Source: an uncultured Planctomycetota bacterium
GTDB lineage: Bacteria > Planctomycetota > Planctomycetia > Pirellulales > Thermoguttaceae
Assembly (NCBI GenBank): GCA_902770245.1
Contig: CACXSS010000005.1
Coordinates: forward strand, 1 to 33,463
Length of the DNA: 33,463 bases
Direction: 5' to 3'
Made by a program: the position numbers and the translations under genes. The notes beneath the pieces are model-generated. The model ran no database searches and was not told where the DNA came from. It saw nothing but the letters and a program-made list of their open reading frames with translations. The first letter of the stretch is position 1. Each line of letters begins with the position of its first letter. Below, piece after piece: positions 23,705 to 31,146 of the stretch.

Positions 23705-24763
23705 ATGGATTACAAATTTACACATACAGTTACGATGATGTCAGACAAACGACTTGAAATCCGCAGCGGTTTTACGCTTATCGAAGTTCTGTTGGCTGTT
23801 ACGCTTGGTCTGGTTTTGATGTTGGGCGTAGTGCAGATGTTTGCCATGGTCGGCAACTTTGTAACCGGATCGCAGGGATTGATGGAACTGGATCAAAAAG
23901 TCCGTTCAGCACAGATCATGCTCCAAAACGACCTGGTGCGATACACATCCAAAATGACGGTTCCAGCTGAATCCAATTCGGCAGACGGGTACTTCAGAAT
24001 TGATGAAAACAACTCGACCGTTACTACCACAAGTCCGGACGCTCGCTTGTCAGATTTTTACACTAATCTAACAGGGATTGTTGGCGACAACGACGACGTT
24101 TTAACGTTCACCATTCACGACTTGGACTCGCCGTTTATTGGACGTAACGGAACAACGGTAGTCCATTCTCCAGACGCTGAAGTTAAATGGTTTGTTTATA
24201 AAAATGCCAATAACGTCTTTGCGCTTTATCGCTCTATTAATGTGCTTGATCCAACGGGGGCGCCCGCTGCTGCTGTAACTGGCAACATCAAGCATGCGTC
24301 CTTGTCCGATTTGGCATTTACCCCCGGCGCTGGCGGAAGTGGACGAGGACGAGGAGCCGTCGCTAACGAAACCAATTATCGCGTCGGCTCTGATGCCACT
24401 AGTATCGCCAACGCTGAACTCGTTTTAGATAATATTATCATATTTGACGTTAAAGTATGGGATACTGAAAAGCAGGAATACGTCGATTTAGGCAAAGGAA
24501 CAACCTTTAACGCTAATCGAGGAAATACTTTCGATACCGGAAGTAAATTCAAAGTTACCCCTGCCAATTTAACTACTGTTTCAGAAACAGGGGCTGACAC
24601 TAATAAAGTAGTCAACGCTCCCAACACGTCCAATTTCAGTCTTCCCAACGCTAAAATGGCGGGAATAACATTGCAGGGAATTCAGATTCACGTTCGTACA
24701 TTCGACCCGTCTTCGGGAATTCTCAGAGACTTTACCGTCGAGCAGGAGTTTGTAACGCACTAA
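23705..24763 (+). CDS. Type IV prepilin-like protein (GspJ-like pseudopilin)
   Basis: This encodes 352 residues. A prepilin peptidase site is seen in RSGFTLIEVLLAVTLGLVLMLG: Gly before the cleaved bond, Phe at +1 and Glu at +5, followed by a hydrophobic helix of about 20 residues. The helix continues as an amphipathic stretch and then a beta-rich C-terminal domain. The length is larger than a major pilin and fits a minor pseudopilin of a type II secretion or type IV pilus system, most like GspJ. A short Gly/Arg run (GSGRGRGA, about 216-223) looks like a linker. The start is uncertain: ATG 23705 gives a 22-residue leader, while Met codons at 23735 and 23738 would give a more usual short one. 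No other secretion genes are in the window except the adjacent coiled-coil gene. Confidence 0.82.
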   Translation: MDYKFTHTVTMMSDKRLEIRSGFTLIEVLLAVTLGLVLMLGVVQMFAMVGNFVTGSQGLMELDQKVRSAQIMLQNDLVRYTSKMTVPAESNSADGYFRIDENNSTVTTTSPDARLSDFYTNLTGIVGDNDDVLTFTIHDLDSPFIGRNGTTVVHSPDAEVKWFVYKNANNVFALYRSINVLDPTGAPAAAVTGNIKHASLSDLAFTPGAGGSGRGRGAVANETNYRVGSDATSIANAELVLDNIIIFDVKVWDTEKQEYVDLGKGTTFNANRGNTFDTGSKFKVTPANLTTVSETGADTNKVVNAPNTSNFSLPNAKMAGITLQGIQIHVRTFDPSSGILRDFTVEQEFVTH

Positions 24764-24769
24764 AAAACG

Positions 24770-25135
24770 ATGCCGAAAAAGCCGTTTCGTCTTGAATCTG
24801 TTCTGAAATTGCGTCAAATGGAGCTGGATAACTGTCGGTTGGAATTAGCCAATCGACAGCGGCGGTTAGACGAAGTTCAAGCTCAGCTTAACGACAAAGA
24901 ATGTGAACTGACTGTTCAAAACGGAATTTTATCTGACCTGTATTCCGGCGGATCGTTTTCTCCTGACGAGCTGATAAATCAACAGCGCTTTTGTAATCAG
25001 ATTCTCAGAACGATTACAGCGCTAAAAGAAAAATATGTTCAATTGTCAAACGACGTCGCCGCTCAGCAGGACGTCGTTACAGAAGCCTATAAAGAAGTTA
25101 AAAAGCTGGAAAAGTTAAAAGAGAAAGAAAGCTAG
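24770..25135 (+). CDS. FliJ-like small coiled-coil protein
   Basis: This encodes 121 residues, almost entirely helical and highly charged. The N-terminus PFRLESVLKLRQMELDNCR and the C-terminal pattern (VQLSNDVAAQQDVVTEAYKEVKKLEKLKEKE) match the usual layout of FliJ, the flagellar export chaperone-escort and ATPase stalk protein, or its YscO-type relatives. It starts only 6 nt after the prepilin-like gene, so the two are surely co-transcribed. That pairing is unusual because FliJ normally sits with fliI and fliH. Either the flagellar locus is scattered in this genome or a FliJ-like helical hairpin has another role here. Family assignment rests on sequence pattern only, which is weak for coiled coils. 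Confidence 0.65.
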   Translation: MPKKPFRLESVLKLRQMELDNCRLELANRQRRLDEVQAQLNDKECELTVQNGILSDLYSGGSFSPDELINQQRFCNQILRTITALKEKYVQLSNDVAAQQDVVTEAYKEVKKLEKLKEKES

Positions 25136-25168
25136 AAGCCAACGACAATCCACTTCTCGCAACTCGCT

Positions 25169-25235
25169 CCGTGGGTTAAACCCCACGGCTATAAATATTA
25201 AACCGCTACGCGGTTTTTAAGGAACGCTATCGCGT
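25169..25235. repeat. REP-like triple-hairpin element
   Basis: Three consecutive small hairpins are seen: CCGTGGG/CCCACGG (25169-25188), AACCGC/GCGGTT with a 3-nt loop followed by TTT (25201-25218), and ACGC/GCGT (25224-25235). The second may act as terminator for the prepilin/FliJ-like pair. The compact serial hairpins look like an interspersed repeat; its copy number cannot be judged here. A short heptamer remnant in reverse orientation (CTTCTCG, CAACTCG) precedes it. Confidence 0.65.
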
Positions 25236-25258
25236 CTGTTTAAATATCGCAACTTAAT

Positions 25259-26410
25259 ATGTCCTACCTGTTTACCTGCTGTCAAATCGGAGCGGAGAAG
25301 TTCCTCAAGCACGAGCTATCAGAACTGGCTCCGCAAGCGCATTTCGCCTTTTCCCGACCGGGGTTTGTTACATTCAAGTTTCCGGAAGATCGTCCAGCCA
25401 CCGACAGGGTCGGTTCCCAATTTGACGTGGGTAGCGCCAAAACCAACTCTTTCGGAAGCATAACCTCATCCACTCGCCCGTGCGGCTTCGCACCGGAGGA
25501 AGGCGTTCCGAAAAGCATTTTTGCCCGGGCGTCAGGCGTGTCGCTGGAACGTTTGACAGGCGACGAAACTCAGCGGATTGAAAAAATCGTCAAAGAGCTG
25601 GAAGACGGGGACTATCAGGCGTTCCACGTCTGGTCAAGGGACGAAAAGCCCTCTGGTAAAAGCGGGTACGAAGTCGGTCCGACGGAAGAAGACGACCGCG
25701 TTGCCAACCTTGTCCGCTCTGCCCTGCCCTCGTCCGTTAGAAACAGGCTGTTGATTAACGAGCCGGTTGTAAAAGGCGATCGGGTTCTGGACTGCACCAT
25801 TGTAGACCCGGACGTCTGGATGACGGGCTTTCATCGAGCAACGTTTACTGCGACGTGCTATCCCGGAGGAATGATCAACCTCGTCATGCCGCCGGAGGTC
25901 GTCTCGAGAGCGTGGTATAAAATGGAAGAGGCGTTGATTTGGAGCGGCTTGCCCCTGGAACCGGGCGCTCGAGTTGCAGAACTGGGTTCCTCTCCCGGCG
26001 GAGCGACGCAGGCGCTGCTGTCGCGAGGCTGCCAGGTGCTGGGCGTCGACCCGGCGGAAATGGCGCCGATTGTTCTGGCAAATCCCAATTTTCGGCATTT
26101 GCGAGGCAGAACGACCGAACTTCCCAAGAAGGAATTCCGTAAAATCCGTTGGCTGGCGTCCGACATGAACGTTGCGCCCAACTACACGCTCGACGCCGTC
26201 GAGGACATCGTCATGAACAAACAGGTCAGCATCCGCGGTTTGATTCTGACGCTCAAACTGGTCGAATGGGACTTGGCGTGGAACATTCCACAGTATTTAG
26301 AGCGGATACGGTCTTGGGGCTTTAACGTCATAAAAGCCCGACAACTGCAGCATAACCGACAGGAAATTTGCGTCGCCGCGCTGCAAACCCCGTTTAGACG
26401 CAAAAGCTGA
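25259..26410 (+). CDS. RlmM/FtsJ-like SAM-dependent rRNA 2'-O-methyltransferase
   Basis: This encodes 383 residues. The C-terminal half has a Rossmann methyltransferase of the FtsJ/RlmM kind: SRAWYKMEEAL (Lys221), SAM motif VAELGSSPGG (239-248), acidic VDPAEM, Asp302 in WLASDMN, Lys333 in LTLKL and a Glu in EICVAAL. These give the Lys-Asp-Lys-Glu set expected for ribose 2'-O methylation. The N-terminal half resembles the substrate-binding part of RlmM (23S rRNA C2498 in E. coli), with FSRPGFVTFKFPED and FARASGVSL. Between these two motifs about 38 residues (45-83, Ser/Thr/Gly/Pro-rich) interrupt the domain and are encoded by a hairpin-bounded insert. The target in this organism is inferred. 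The start codon lacks a Shine-Dalgarno site. Confidence 0.85.
   Translation: MSYLFTCCQIGAEKFLKHELSELAPQAHFAFSRPGFVTFKFPEDRPATDRVGSQFDVGSAKTNSFGSITSSTRPCGFAPEEGVPKSIFARASGVSLERLTGDETQRIEKIVKELEDGDYQAFHVWSRDEKPSGKSGYEVGPTEEDDRVANLVRSALPSSVRNRLLINEPVVKGDRVLDCTIVDPDVWMTGFHRATFTATCYPGGMINLVMPPEVVSRAWYKMEEALIWSGLPLEPGARVAELGSSPGGATQALLSRGCQVLGVDPAEMAPIVLANPNFRHLRGRTTELPKKEFRKIRWLASDMNVAPNYTLDAVEDIVMNKQVSIRGLILTLKLVEWDLAWNIPQYLERIRSWGFNVIKARQLQHNRQEICVAALQTPFRRKS
25400..25493. repeat. Structured in-frame insert within the methyltransferase gene
   Basis: A hairpin ACCGAC-AGG-GTCGGT (25400-25414) opens and a hairpin GTGCG-GCTT-CGCAC (25480-25493) closes a stretch that encodes residues with no counterpart in RlmM-like proteins. 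The reading frame is kept. It recalls palindromic elements inserted into genes of other bacteria; identity as a repeat cannot be proven from one copy. Confidence 0.5.
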
Positions 26411-26476
26411 CAATATCGTTTTCGGTGATTAGTTAATTGATAAATCAATAATCGTTTGTGATTCATTCGAATTTTA

Positions 26477-26572
26477 AACACGAAAAACACAAAATAAGCG
26501 AAAATCACGAAAAGTTTATGTTTATAAAAATAATCCTTTCGTTTGTTTCGTTCTTTTCGTGTGTTTCGTGTT
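26477..26572. repeat. 96-bp imperfect inverted repeat of CACGAAA-type units
   Basis: The left arm (26477-26513) begins AACACGAAAAACAC and the right arm (26536-26572) ends GTGTGTTTCGTGTT. The reverse complement of the right arm aligns with the left arm along its full 37 nt with a few changes. The loop is AT-rich and about 22 nt. It sits between the methyltransferase and the ABC permease and may end the methyltransferase transcript. Confidence 0.75.
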
Positions 26573-26650
26573 AAAAAATTTTTTGGTCGGACAAAACGCC
26601 TGTTTTTTAGCTCACAGGCGCCAACTTGTCGGATGAACCCACTTTCAGAG

Positions 26651-26663
26651 TATAATAGTATAT
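26651..26663 (+). promoter_or_regulatory. Candidate promoter giving a leaderless permease transcript
   Basis: TATAAT at 26651-26656 ends only 7 nt before ATG 26664, so transcription would start at or next to the start codon. A TTGTCG at 26626-26631 is a possible -35 but the 19-nt spacing is long. No Shine-Dalgarno site could fit. Confidence 0.5.
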
Positions 26664-28328
26664 ATGTTTGGTCCGATATTTACTCGCGAATTGGTCGTAT
26701 CTCCCGAACGGACAAAAATTTACGTTGCCCGGTCGATTTACGCCGCGCTGTTTCTTGCAATCTCGGCAACCGCCTGGCTATTGATAACCGGCTCTCAACA
26801 AATCCGGGACGTCGGCGATTTTGCTCGATTTGGAATTCGTCTGTTTTCCATTCTCGCGCCGCTGTCGCTGACACTTTCGATGTTCCAGTCGGCGTTGCTG
26901 AGCGCGTCGTCCGTTTCTCAGGAAAAAGACCGAAAGACGCTCGACCTGCTGTTGCTGACCAATCTCAGTTCGTACGAATTGACGGTCGGAAAGCTGGCAT
27001 CGTCGCTGTTGCACGCGTTTATTCTGCCCTTTGCGACGCTGCCGGTTTTAATGTCGTGTACGGTTTTCGGCGGAGTGGACGCCCAGCAAACGCTTCGCGT
27101 TTTTGGTGTAACGCTGGCGTCGTCGATTGTCAGCGGCGCCATCGGGTCAGCCCTCGCGTTTCGCTGCGAAAAGACGTTTTTAACCATCAGCTTAACGCTT
27201 TTAACGCTCACCGCCTGGCTTATCGCCGGGGAGACGGCTCCGTACTGGACGTCCGTCCCCGCCTGTAACGTCAGCCCATATTCTGCGGTTTTGGCGGCGG
27301 CGGAACCGATTCAAACTCAGCCGCAGACGAACTTTTATCTGTTCTGCGCTTTGACAGCGATTTTAATTTACACGCCCGTTATTTTACGGGTCAGAATCTG
27401 GAACCCGCCGCGAATCGTCAAAGCGCCGGTTGTAGAATCAACCGCAGAGAATCCCGTCAATATTCATGCGGAAAACCTGATTTCCCGTCCTGTTTGGGAC
27501 AACCCGATTTTATGGCGAGAGGTTCGCACTGCCGCTTACGGCAGACGTTTGTTCCTTTATCGGCTTGGATACCTTGTCATGGCTGGGCTTTGCCTGTACG
27601 CGGTTTTAAGCCAAAGTCAGACGGCGTCCGATTGTTTTTTCTACATCGCTCCGCTGGCGCTGTTGAGCCTCGTTTTGATTAACACTCAAAGCGTAACAGC
27701 CATTTCAACGGAACGTGACGGAAAAGCCCTGGACTTGCTGCTTTCCAGCGATCTTCTGCCGTCAGAATTCGTCTGGGGGAAACTGCTGGGCGCGTTCTGG
27801 AACTCCAAAGAAATGGTTCTGGTTCCGCCGATTTTGGTCGGCGTCGTATGGTTTTTCAAATCGATTTCTGGCGAATACGCCTTGTATTTGATAATCGGAT
27901 ATTTAATTTTAACCCTGTTCAGCGCAACGCTGGGGCTTCACTGCGGCATGATTTACGCCAACAGCCGTCAGTCAATCGGAGTCAGCCTGGGCGTTGTCTT
28001 TTTCCTTTTTGTCGGCGTAGCAGTCTGCCTGAGAATGATGCTCACCTTTAGCGGCTCGTTCCAGGCGCAATTTCAACCCTTTTTAGCTTTGATTGTCGGC
28101 GGCGGCGCTGGGCTTTACGCCGCGTTGGGAATTCGCAACCCGTCGTCAGCCATTGCGCTGGCGTCGTTTGGATGCCCCTGCGCGACGTTTTACGCTCTGG
28201 TGGCGCTGATGATGAATTACTCGCTTGGCGTGTTTTTCGTCGTCTGCGTTGCCTACGGTTTCGCCGTTGCCGCCATGCTCGTTCCCGCAATTTACGAATT
28301 CGATATTGTTTCCAGCAAAGCAGATTAG
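26664..28328 (+). CDS. ABC-2 type transporter permease, two-half membrane protein
   Basis: This encodes 554 residues with about 12 predicted membrane helices in two homologous halves. Each half contains the same cytosolic motif: SQEKDRKTLDLLLLTNLSSY in the first and TERDGKALDLLLSSDLLPSE in the second, each followed by a VGKL or WGKL helix start. This internal duplication is typical of ABC-2 permeases seen in planctomycetes. It should work with a separate ATPase, and none is adjacent; the only ATPase in the window, the UvrA-like protein, is not a transporter type. The kinase gene follows after 11 nt, so the two are probably one operon. The substrate is unknown. The start at 26664 is supported by the N-terminal sequence MFGPIFTREL, common for such permeases. 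Confidence 0.85.
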   Translation: MFGPIFTRELVVSPERTKIYVARSIYAALFLAISATAWLLITGSQQIRDVGDFARFGIRLFSILAPLSLTLSMFQSALLSASSVSQEKDRKTLDLLLLTNLSSYELTVGKLASSLLHAFILPFATLPVLMSCTVFGGVDAQQTLRVFGVTLASSIVSGAIGSALAFRCEKTFLTISLTLLTLTAWLIAGETAPYWTSVPACNVSPYSAVLAAAEPIQTQPQTNFYLFCALTAILIYTPVILRVRIWNPPRIVKAPVVESTAENPVNIHAENLISRPVWDNPILWREVRTAAYGRRLFLYRLGYLVMAGLCLYAVLSQSQTASDCFFYIAPLALLSLVLINTQSVTAISTERDGKALDLLLSSDLLPSEFVWGKLLGAFWNSKEMVLVPPILVGVVWFFKSISGEYALYLIIGYLILTLFSATLGLHCGMIYANSRQSIGVSLGVVFFLFVGVAVCLRMMLTFSGSFQAQFQPFLALIVGGGAGLYAALGIRNPSSAIALASFGCPCATFYALVALMMNYSLGVFFVVCVAYGFAVAAMLVPAIYEFDIVSSKAD

Positions 28329-28339
28329 GCGCATTTACC

Positions 28340-29470
28340 ATGACTGATCCCAACGCAACGCAACTGTTTACTCCTCATCAGCCGCCGTCCGATTTTTTCA
28401 ATCTGTCGGTCGACAGCGGCGATATAGACATGCTCTGCGACGCCTACGACGACATTCTCAATCGCGGAGTTTCAGAAACCTGCGAAATTCTCCGCTTTGG
28501 AAAGAAACTCGGCGCCGGCGGACAGGGCGTCGTCTACCGATCTCAGCGCAACGGGACGGACAACTTCATATTGCCCGTTGCTCTGAAGATATTTTCCCCG
28601 ATTCGTTACAACACGGAAAAGGAATACCTCAACGCCATGAACCTCATGGCAGCTGTTTCTACGCGAATCGCTCTGATCCAGCACGACAACCTGCTCAACG
28701 TTTCCAACTGGTCTCAACAGCAGCAAATCCGTATTATGGAAATGGAGCTGGTTGACGGCAAAGACCTTTCCACAATTATTCATCCTAAAACGCTGCCGTG
28801 GCTGAAAGAGCATTGTTCTGAAAACCGGTTTGAATCGCTCACCAACGTCGTTTTGGATTCCGGAGCCAAAAACCTGAGATTCAAGGCGGGCGCTGCTGTT
28901 ACAATTATCAGCGAATGTCTCAAAGGACTCGGCGCTCTCCATCGGGAAAAAATCGTCCATTCAGACGTCAAGCCATCCAACATCATGATTAAACGCACCG
29001 GCTCCGCCAAGATTATCGACATGGGGTCGGCGTATTTGCTGGACAATCTCCCCAAGCGCCGTTCCTGTACGCCTGCGTACGCTCCGCCGGAAGTGTTGGA
29101 CAACGACGAACCCACCGTTTTGAGCGACATCGCCTCTTTGGGATACGTCTTTCTGGAACTGCTTACCGGGAAATCGCTCTTTTCCAGACAAGGGACGCAT
29201 TTACAGGAAAAGCGGTCGATTTGCTATCACATAGAACAGATTCTCGGCGAGCCGTTGTGTTACAATTCCGTTCTGGTCGAGTTCTGCAAAAAACTGGTCG
29301 CGCCCAACCCGGCGGATCGCTTCCAGTCCGCAGACGAAGCTGTTACATCGGATGCCAACGGCGCCGCAGCCATTCTGCGCCAACTGGTAAAAATGAACCT
29401 CGCCAGCGAGTATTCCAACGACCTGCGCGTTTTGCTGGAAGACCTGTCGGAAATGAACAACGACAATTAG
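28340..29470 (+). CDS. Hanks-type serine/threonine protein kinase
   Basis: This encodes 376 residues, soluble with no membrane helix. Kinase motifs in order: glycine loop GAGGQG (58-63), VALK with Lys83, catalytic HSDVKPSN (207-214; Asp209, with Ser in place of the Arg of HRD), metal-binding DMG (227-229; Met for Phe) and APPE (248-251). The set is complete, so it should be active; lack of the HRD arginine suggests it does not need activation-loop phosphorylation. The N-terminal 50 residues and the segment near 150-180 have no clear match. The ATG at 28340 is chosen, 11 nt after the permease stop. The pairing with an ABC permease suggests regulation of transport, but this is inference. Confidence 0.9.
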   Translation: MTDPNATQLFTPHQPPSDFFNLSVDSGDIDMLCDAYDDILNRGVSETCEILRFGKKLGAGGQGVVYRSQRNGTDNFILPVALKIFSPIRYNTEKEYLNAMNLMAAVSTRIALIQHDNLLNVSNWSQQQQIRIMEMELVDGKDLSTIIHPKTLPWLKEHCSENRFESLTNVVLDSGAKNLRFKAGAAVTIISECLKGLGALHREKIVHSDVKPSNIMIKRTGSAKIIDMGSAYLLDNLPKRRSCTPAYAPPEVLDNDEPTVLSDIASLGYVFLELLTGKSLFSRQGTHLQEKRSICYHIEQILGEPLCYNSVLVEFCKKLVAPNPADRFQSADEAVTSDANGAAAILRQLVKMNLASEYSNDLRVLLEDLSEMNNDN

Positions 29471-29518
29471 CAGCCCTGTTCGCTCGCTGCAAGACAATAT
29501 TACTCAAGGAGAAAACTC

Positions 29519-29743
29519 ATGAATTCATGGAAAGAAGCCGTTGATCAAGCGGCTCAACAGTTTGACCGTCCAGACGTCAACCTCAGCAAAAACCTCAGTT
29601 CCCAACAGCGTCAGGAAGAGTTCGGAATCATCGCAGACCTGTCCGACAGGCAGGTTCGACAACAGGCGATTGAAGACGCCAAAGAACTCCTGTACAAACT
29701 CGGTCCGAGCGACGACGAACGCAATTCTTCAAAGTTCAAATAA
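29519..29743 (+). CDS. Small uncharacterised protein of 74 residues
   Basis: No family is recognised. The product is hydrophilic and mostly helical by appearance, with Gln-rich (AAQQF, SSQQRQ) and charged parts and no cysteine, signal peptide or membrane segment. It has a strong ribosome-binding site (AAGGAG, 9 nt before the ATG), which is rare in this window and argues that the gene is real. It lies 48 nt after the kinase gene and 15 nt before tadA, so it is likely translated from the same message. It could be a kinase substrate or partner, but there is no direct evidence. Confidence 0.75.
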   Translation: MNSWKEAVDQAAQQFDRPDVNLSKNLSSQQRQEEFGIIADLSDRQVRQQAIEDAKELLYKLGPSDDERNSSKFK

Positions 29744-29758
29744 CAACCCTTTTTTCCC

Positions 29759-30292
29759 ATGTCCCGGCGCAAACTAACGCCTGTCGAAAAAGCCCGCAGA
29801 GAAATCTACTCCGTTTCCTGTCTGGATATTCTCAACCATCAAAACTGGATGGCGCTTGCTCTGGAACAGGCACAGCAGGCGGCGCAAGAAGGCGATGTCC
29901 CCGTGGGCGCCGTTATCGTCCGAAACGGAGAGCTTATCGCCGCCGCAGGAAACGCTCGACAACGTCTTCAGCGCCCTACCGCTCACGCTGAAATTTTGGC
30001 AATCGAGCAGGCGTGCGAAAAACTCGGGACGTGGAACCTGTCAGACTGCGCTGTTTATGTAACGCTCGAACCGTGCTGTATGTGCGCCGGGGCGATTCTT
30101 CAAGCCAGAATTCCCTTGGTCGTCTACGGAGCCGACGACCCCAAAGCCGGCGCAGTCAAAACGCTTTTCTCTCTGCTTAACGATTCCAGACTCAACCATC
30201 GCTGCGAAGTCATTTCCGGCATCCTCGATACCGCCTGCGGAAAAGTTCTTACCGATTTCTTTCAGAAAAGAAGAGACGAGAAAAAAGGCTAG
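29759..30292 (+). CDS. tadA: tRNA-specific adenosine deaminase TadA
   Basis: This encodes 177 residues. TadA converts adenosine to inosine at position 34 of tRNA-Arg(ACG), needed to read CGN arginine codons. The zinc deaminase motifs are intact: HAE (76-78, Glu78 as proton shuttle) and PCCMC (105-109; Cys106 and Cys109 as zinc ligands). Typical TadA sequence is seen in NWMALALEQAQQAA, VPVGAVIV, YVTLEPCCMCAGAI and VVYGADDPKAGAV. The protein carries about 28 extra N-terminal residues (basic, SRRKLTPVEKARREI) before the usual start of the fold. No Shine-Dalgarno site precedes ATG 29759, so translation may depend on the short upstream gene 15 nt away, or the true start may be further inside. Confidence 0.92.
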   Translation: MSRRKLTPVEKARREIYSVSCLDILNHQNWMALALEQAQQAAQEGDVPVGAVIVRNGELIAAAGNARQRLQRPTAHAEILAIEQACEKLGTWNLSDCAVYVTLEPCCMCAGAILQARIPLVVYGADDPKAGAVKTLFSLLNDSRLNHRCEVISGILDTACGKVLTDFFQKRRDEKKG

Positions 30293-30347
30293 ATTGTCAA
30301 ACGTGTGTAATCAATTATAGTTAATGATTACCAATACTTTTTATTAT

Positions 30348-30503
30348 GAACGCAGAGACCGCAGACTACTCGCAGAATACGCAGACGGGCTGGGAATGTG
30401 GCGACGACGCCAACTTCGTTGTCTACGCCACGATTCCCGCCCGATATGACACATGGACGCTTGCTTCTGCGCTCTCTGTGAGGAGTCCGCGTACTCTGCG
30501 TTC
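30348..30503. repeat. 156-bp near-palindromic element between tadA and the ComEA-like gene
   Basis: Outer arms of 40 nt (30348-30387 and 30464-30503) begin GAACGCAGAG and end CTCTGCGTTC, pairing at most positions. Inside them a second pair CGGGCTGGGAATGTGGCG (30386-30403) and CGCCACGATTCCCGCCCG (30426-30443) also pairs with small offsets. A 20-nt unpaired stretch (30444-30463) is the only asymmetry. It lies between convergent genes. Confidence 0.75.
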
Positions 30504-30541
30504 TTTCTAACTGTCATACAGAAATAATTAGAGTACACCCG

Positions 30542-31066
30542 CTACCGTTCCGCTCTAGCTGACGCGTCCGGCATCGGAACCAAATACGGTCGCATGACGT
30601 CGAGCGTCTTTGGACCGATTCCTTCCACCTTGAGCAGTTCGTTTTCGTCGGCAAAGGCGCCGCCGAGTTCATTTCTAACCCGGATAATTTCTCGAGCCTT
30701 CTGCTCGCCGATGCCGGGAATGAGCGCAAACTCCGTCCAAGGCGCGGAATTGACGTCAATTTGCAGCGGCGTTTCGACGTACGGCATTCTGTCGATTTCA
30801 ATGACCTGATGAGTTACCAGCTCGTTCCAGTACATGTACCCGCCCAGCGCCAGCATGGCAATCGTACAGCAAACCGCCAGCGTGATCTGATCCCGATAGC
30901 GCAAAATGCCTCGCCATCGGTCTTCGACCTCGTAAATCGGCTCGCGCGCGTGCAGAGTCGGCAGGGTTTCAGAAGCGCGATGAGCAATCGCCGTCTCTGA
31001 TTTCGTGAGTTTTCGGTCAACGCTCGGCGCCGTTTCGACAGAATTTTCTCTTTGTTCACTGTTCAT
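30542..31066 (-). CDS. ComEA-like membrane-anchored helix-hairpin-helix protein
   Basis: This encodes 174 residues. A polar N-terminus of about 58 residues is followed by a membrane helix (about 61-80) and a helix-hairpin-helix domain (about 104-163) with the ComEA pattern: IDVNSAPWTEFALIPGIGEQKAREII and VEGIGPKTLDVMRPYL. ComEA binds incoming DNA in natural transformation, and similar anchored HhH proteins are common in bacteria without proven competence. The extracytoplasmic placement of the DNA-binding part agrees with a DNA uptake role, but no other com genes are in view. A purine-rich GGCGGAAG precedes the start. It is divergent from nadC. Confidence 0.85.
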   Translation of the reverse strand: MNSEQRENSVETAPSVDRKLTKSETAIAHRASETLPTLHAREPIYEVEDRWRGILRYRDQITLAVCCTIAMLALGGYMYWNELVTHQVIEIDRMPYVETPLQIDVNSAPWTEFALIPGIGEQKAREIIRVRNELGGAFADENELLKVEGIGPKTLDVMRPYLVPMPDASARAER

Positions 31067-31101
31067 GGCTTCCGCCCCCTTTATTTTAACTCATTTCCTG
31101 A

Positions 31102-31107
31102 TATAAT
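31102..31107 (+). promoter_or_regulatory. Candidate -10 element of nadC
   Basis: TATAAT lies 40 nt before the nadC ATG at 31147, in the divergent region shared with the ComEA-like gene. No clear -35 is seen. Confidence 0.45.
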
Positions 31108-31146
31108 AAAGGGGTTGTCAAAAGTTTTTTGAGAAAGAATTTACCC

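Noticed and set aside
30344-30538. Short minus-strand frame over the 156-bp palindrome
   Set aside because: It follows the repeat structure and has no coding signs; the region is better explained as a palindromic element.
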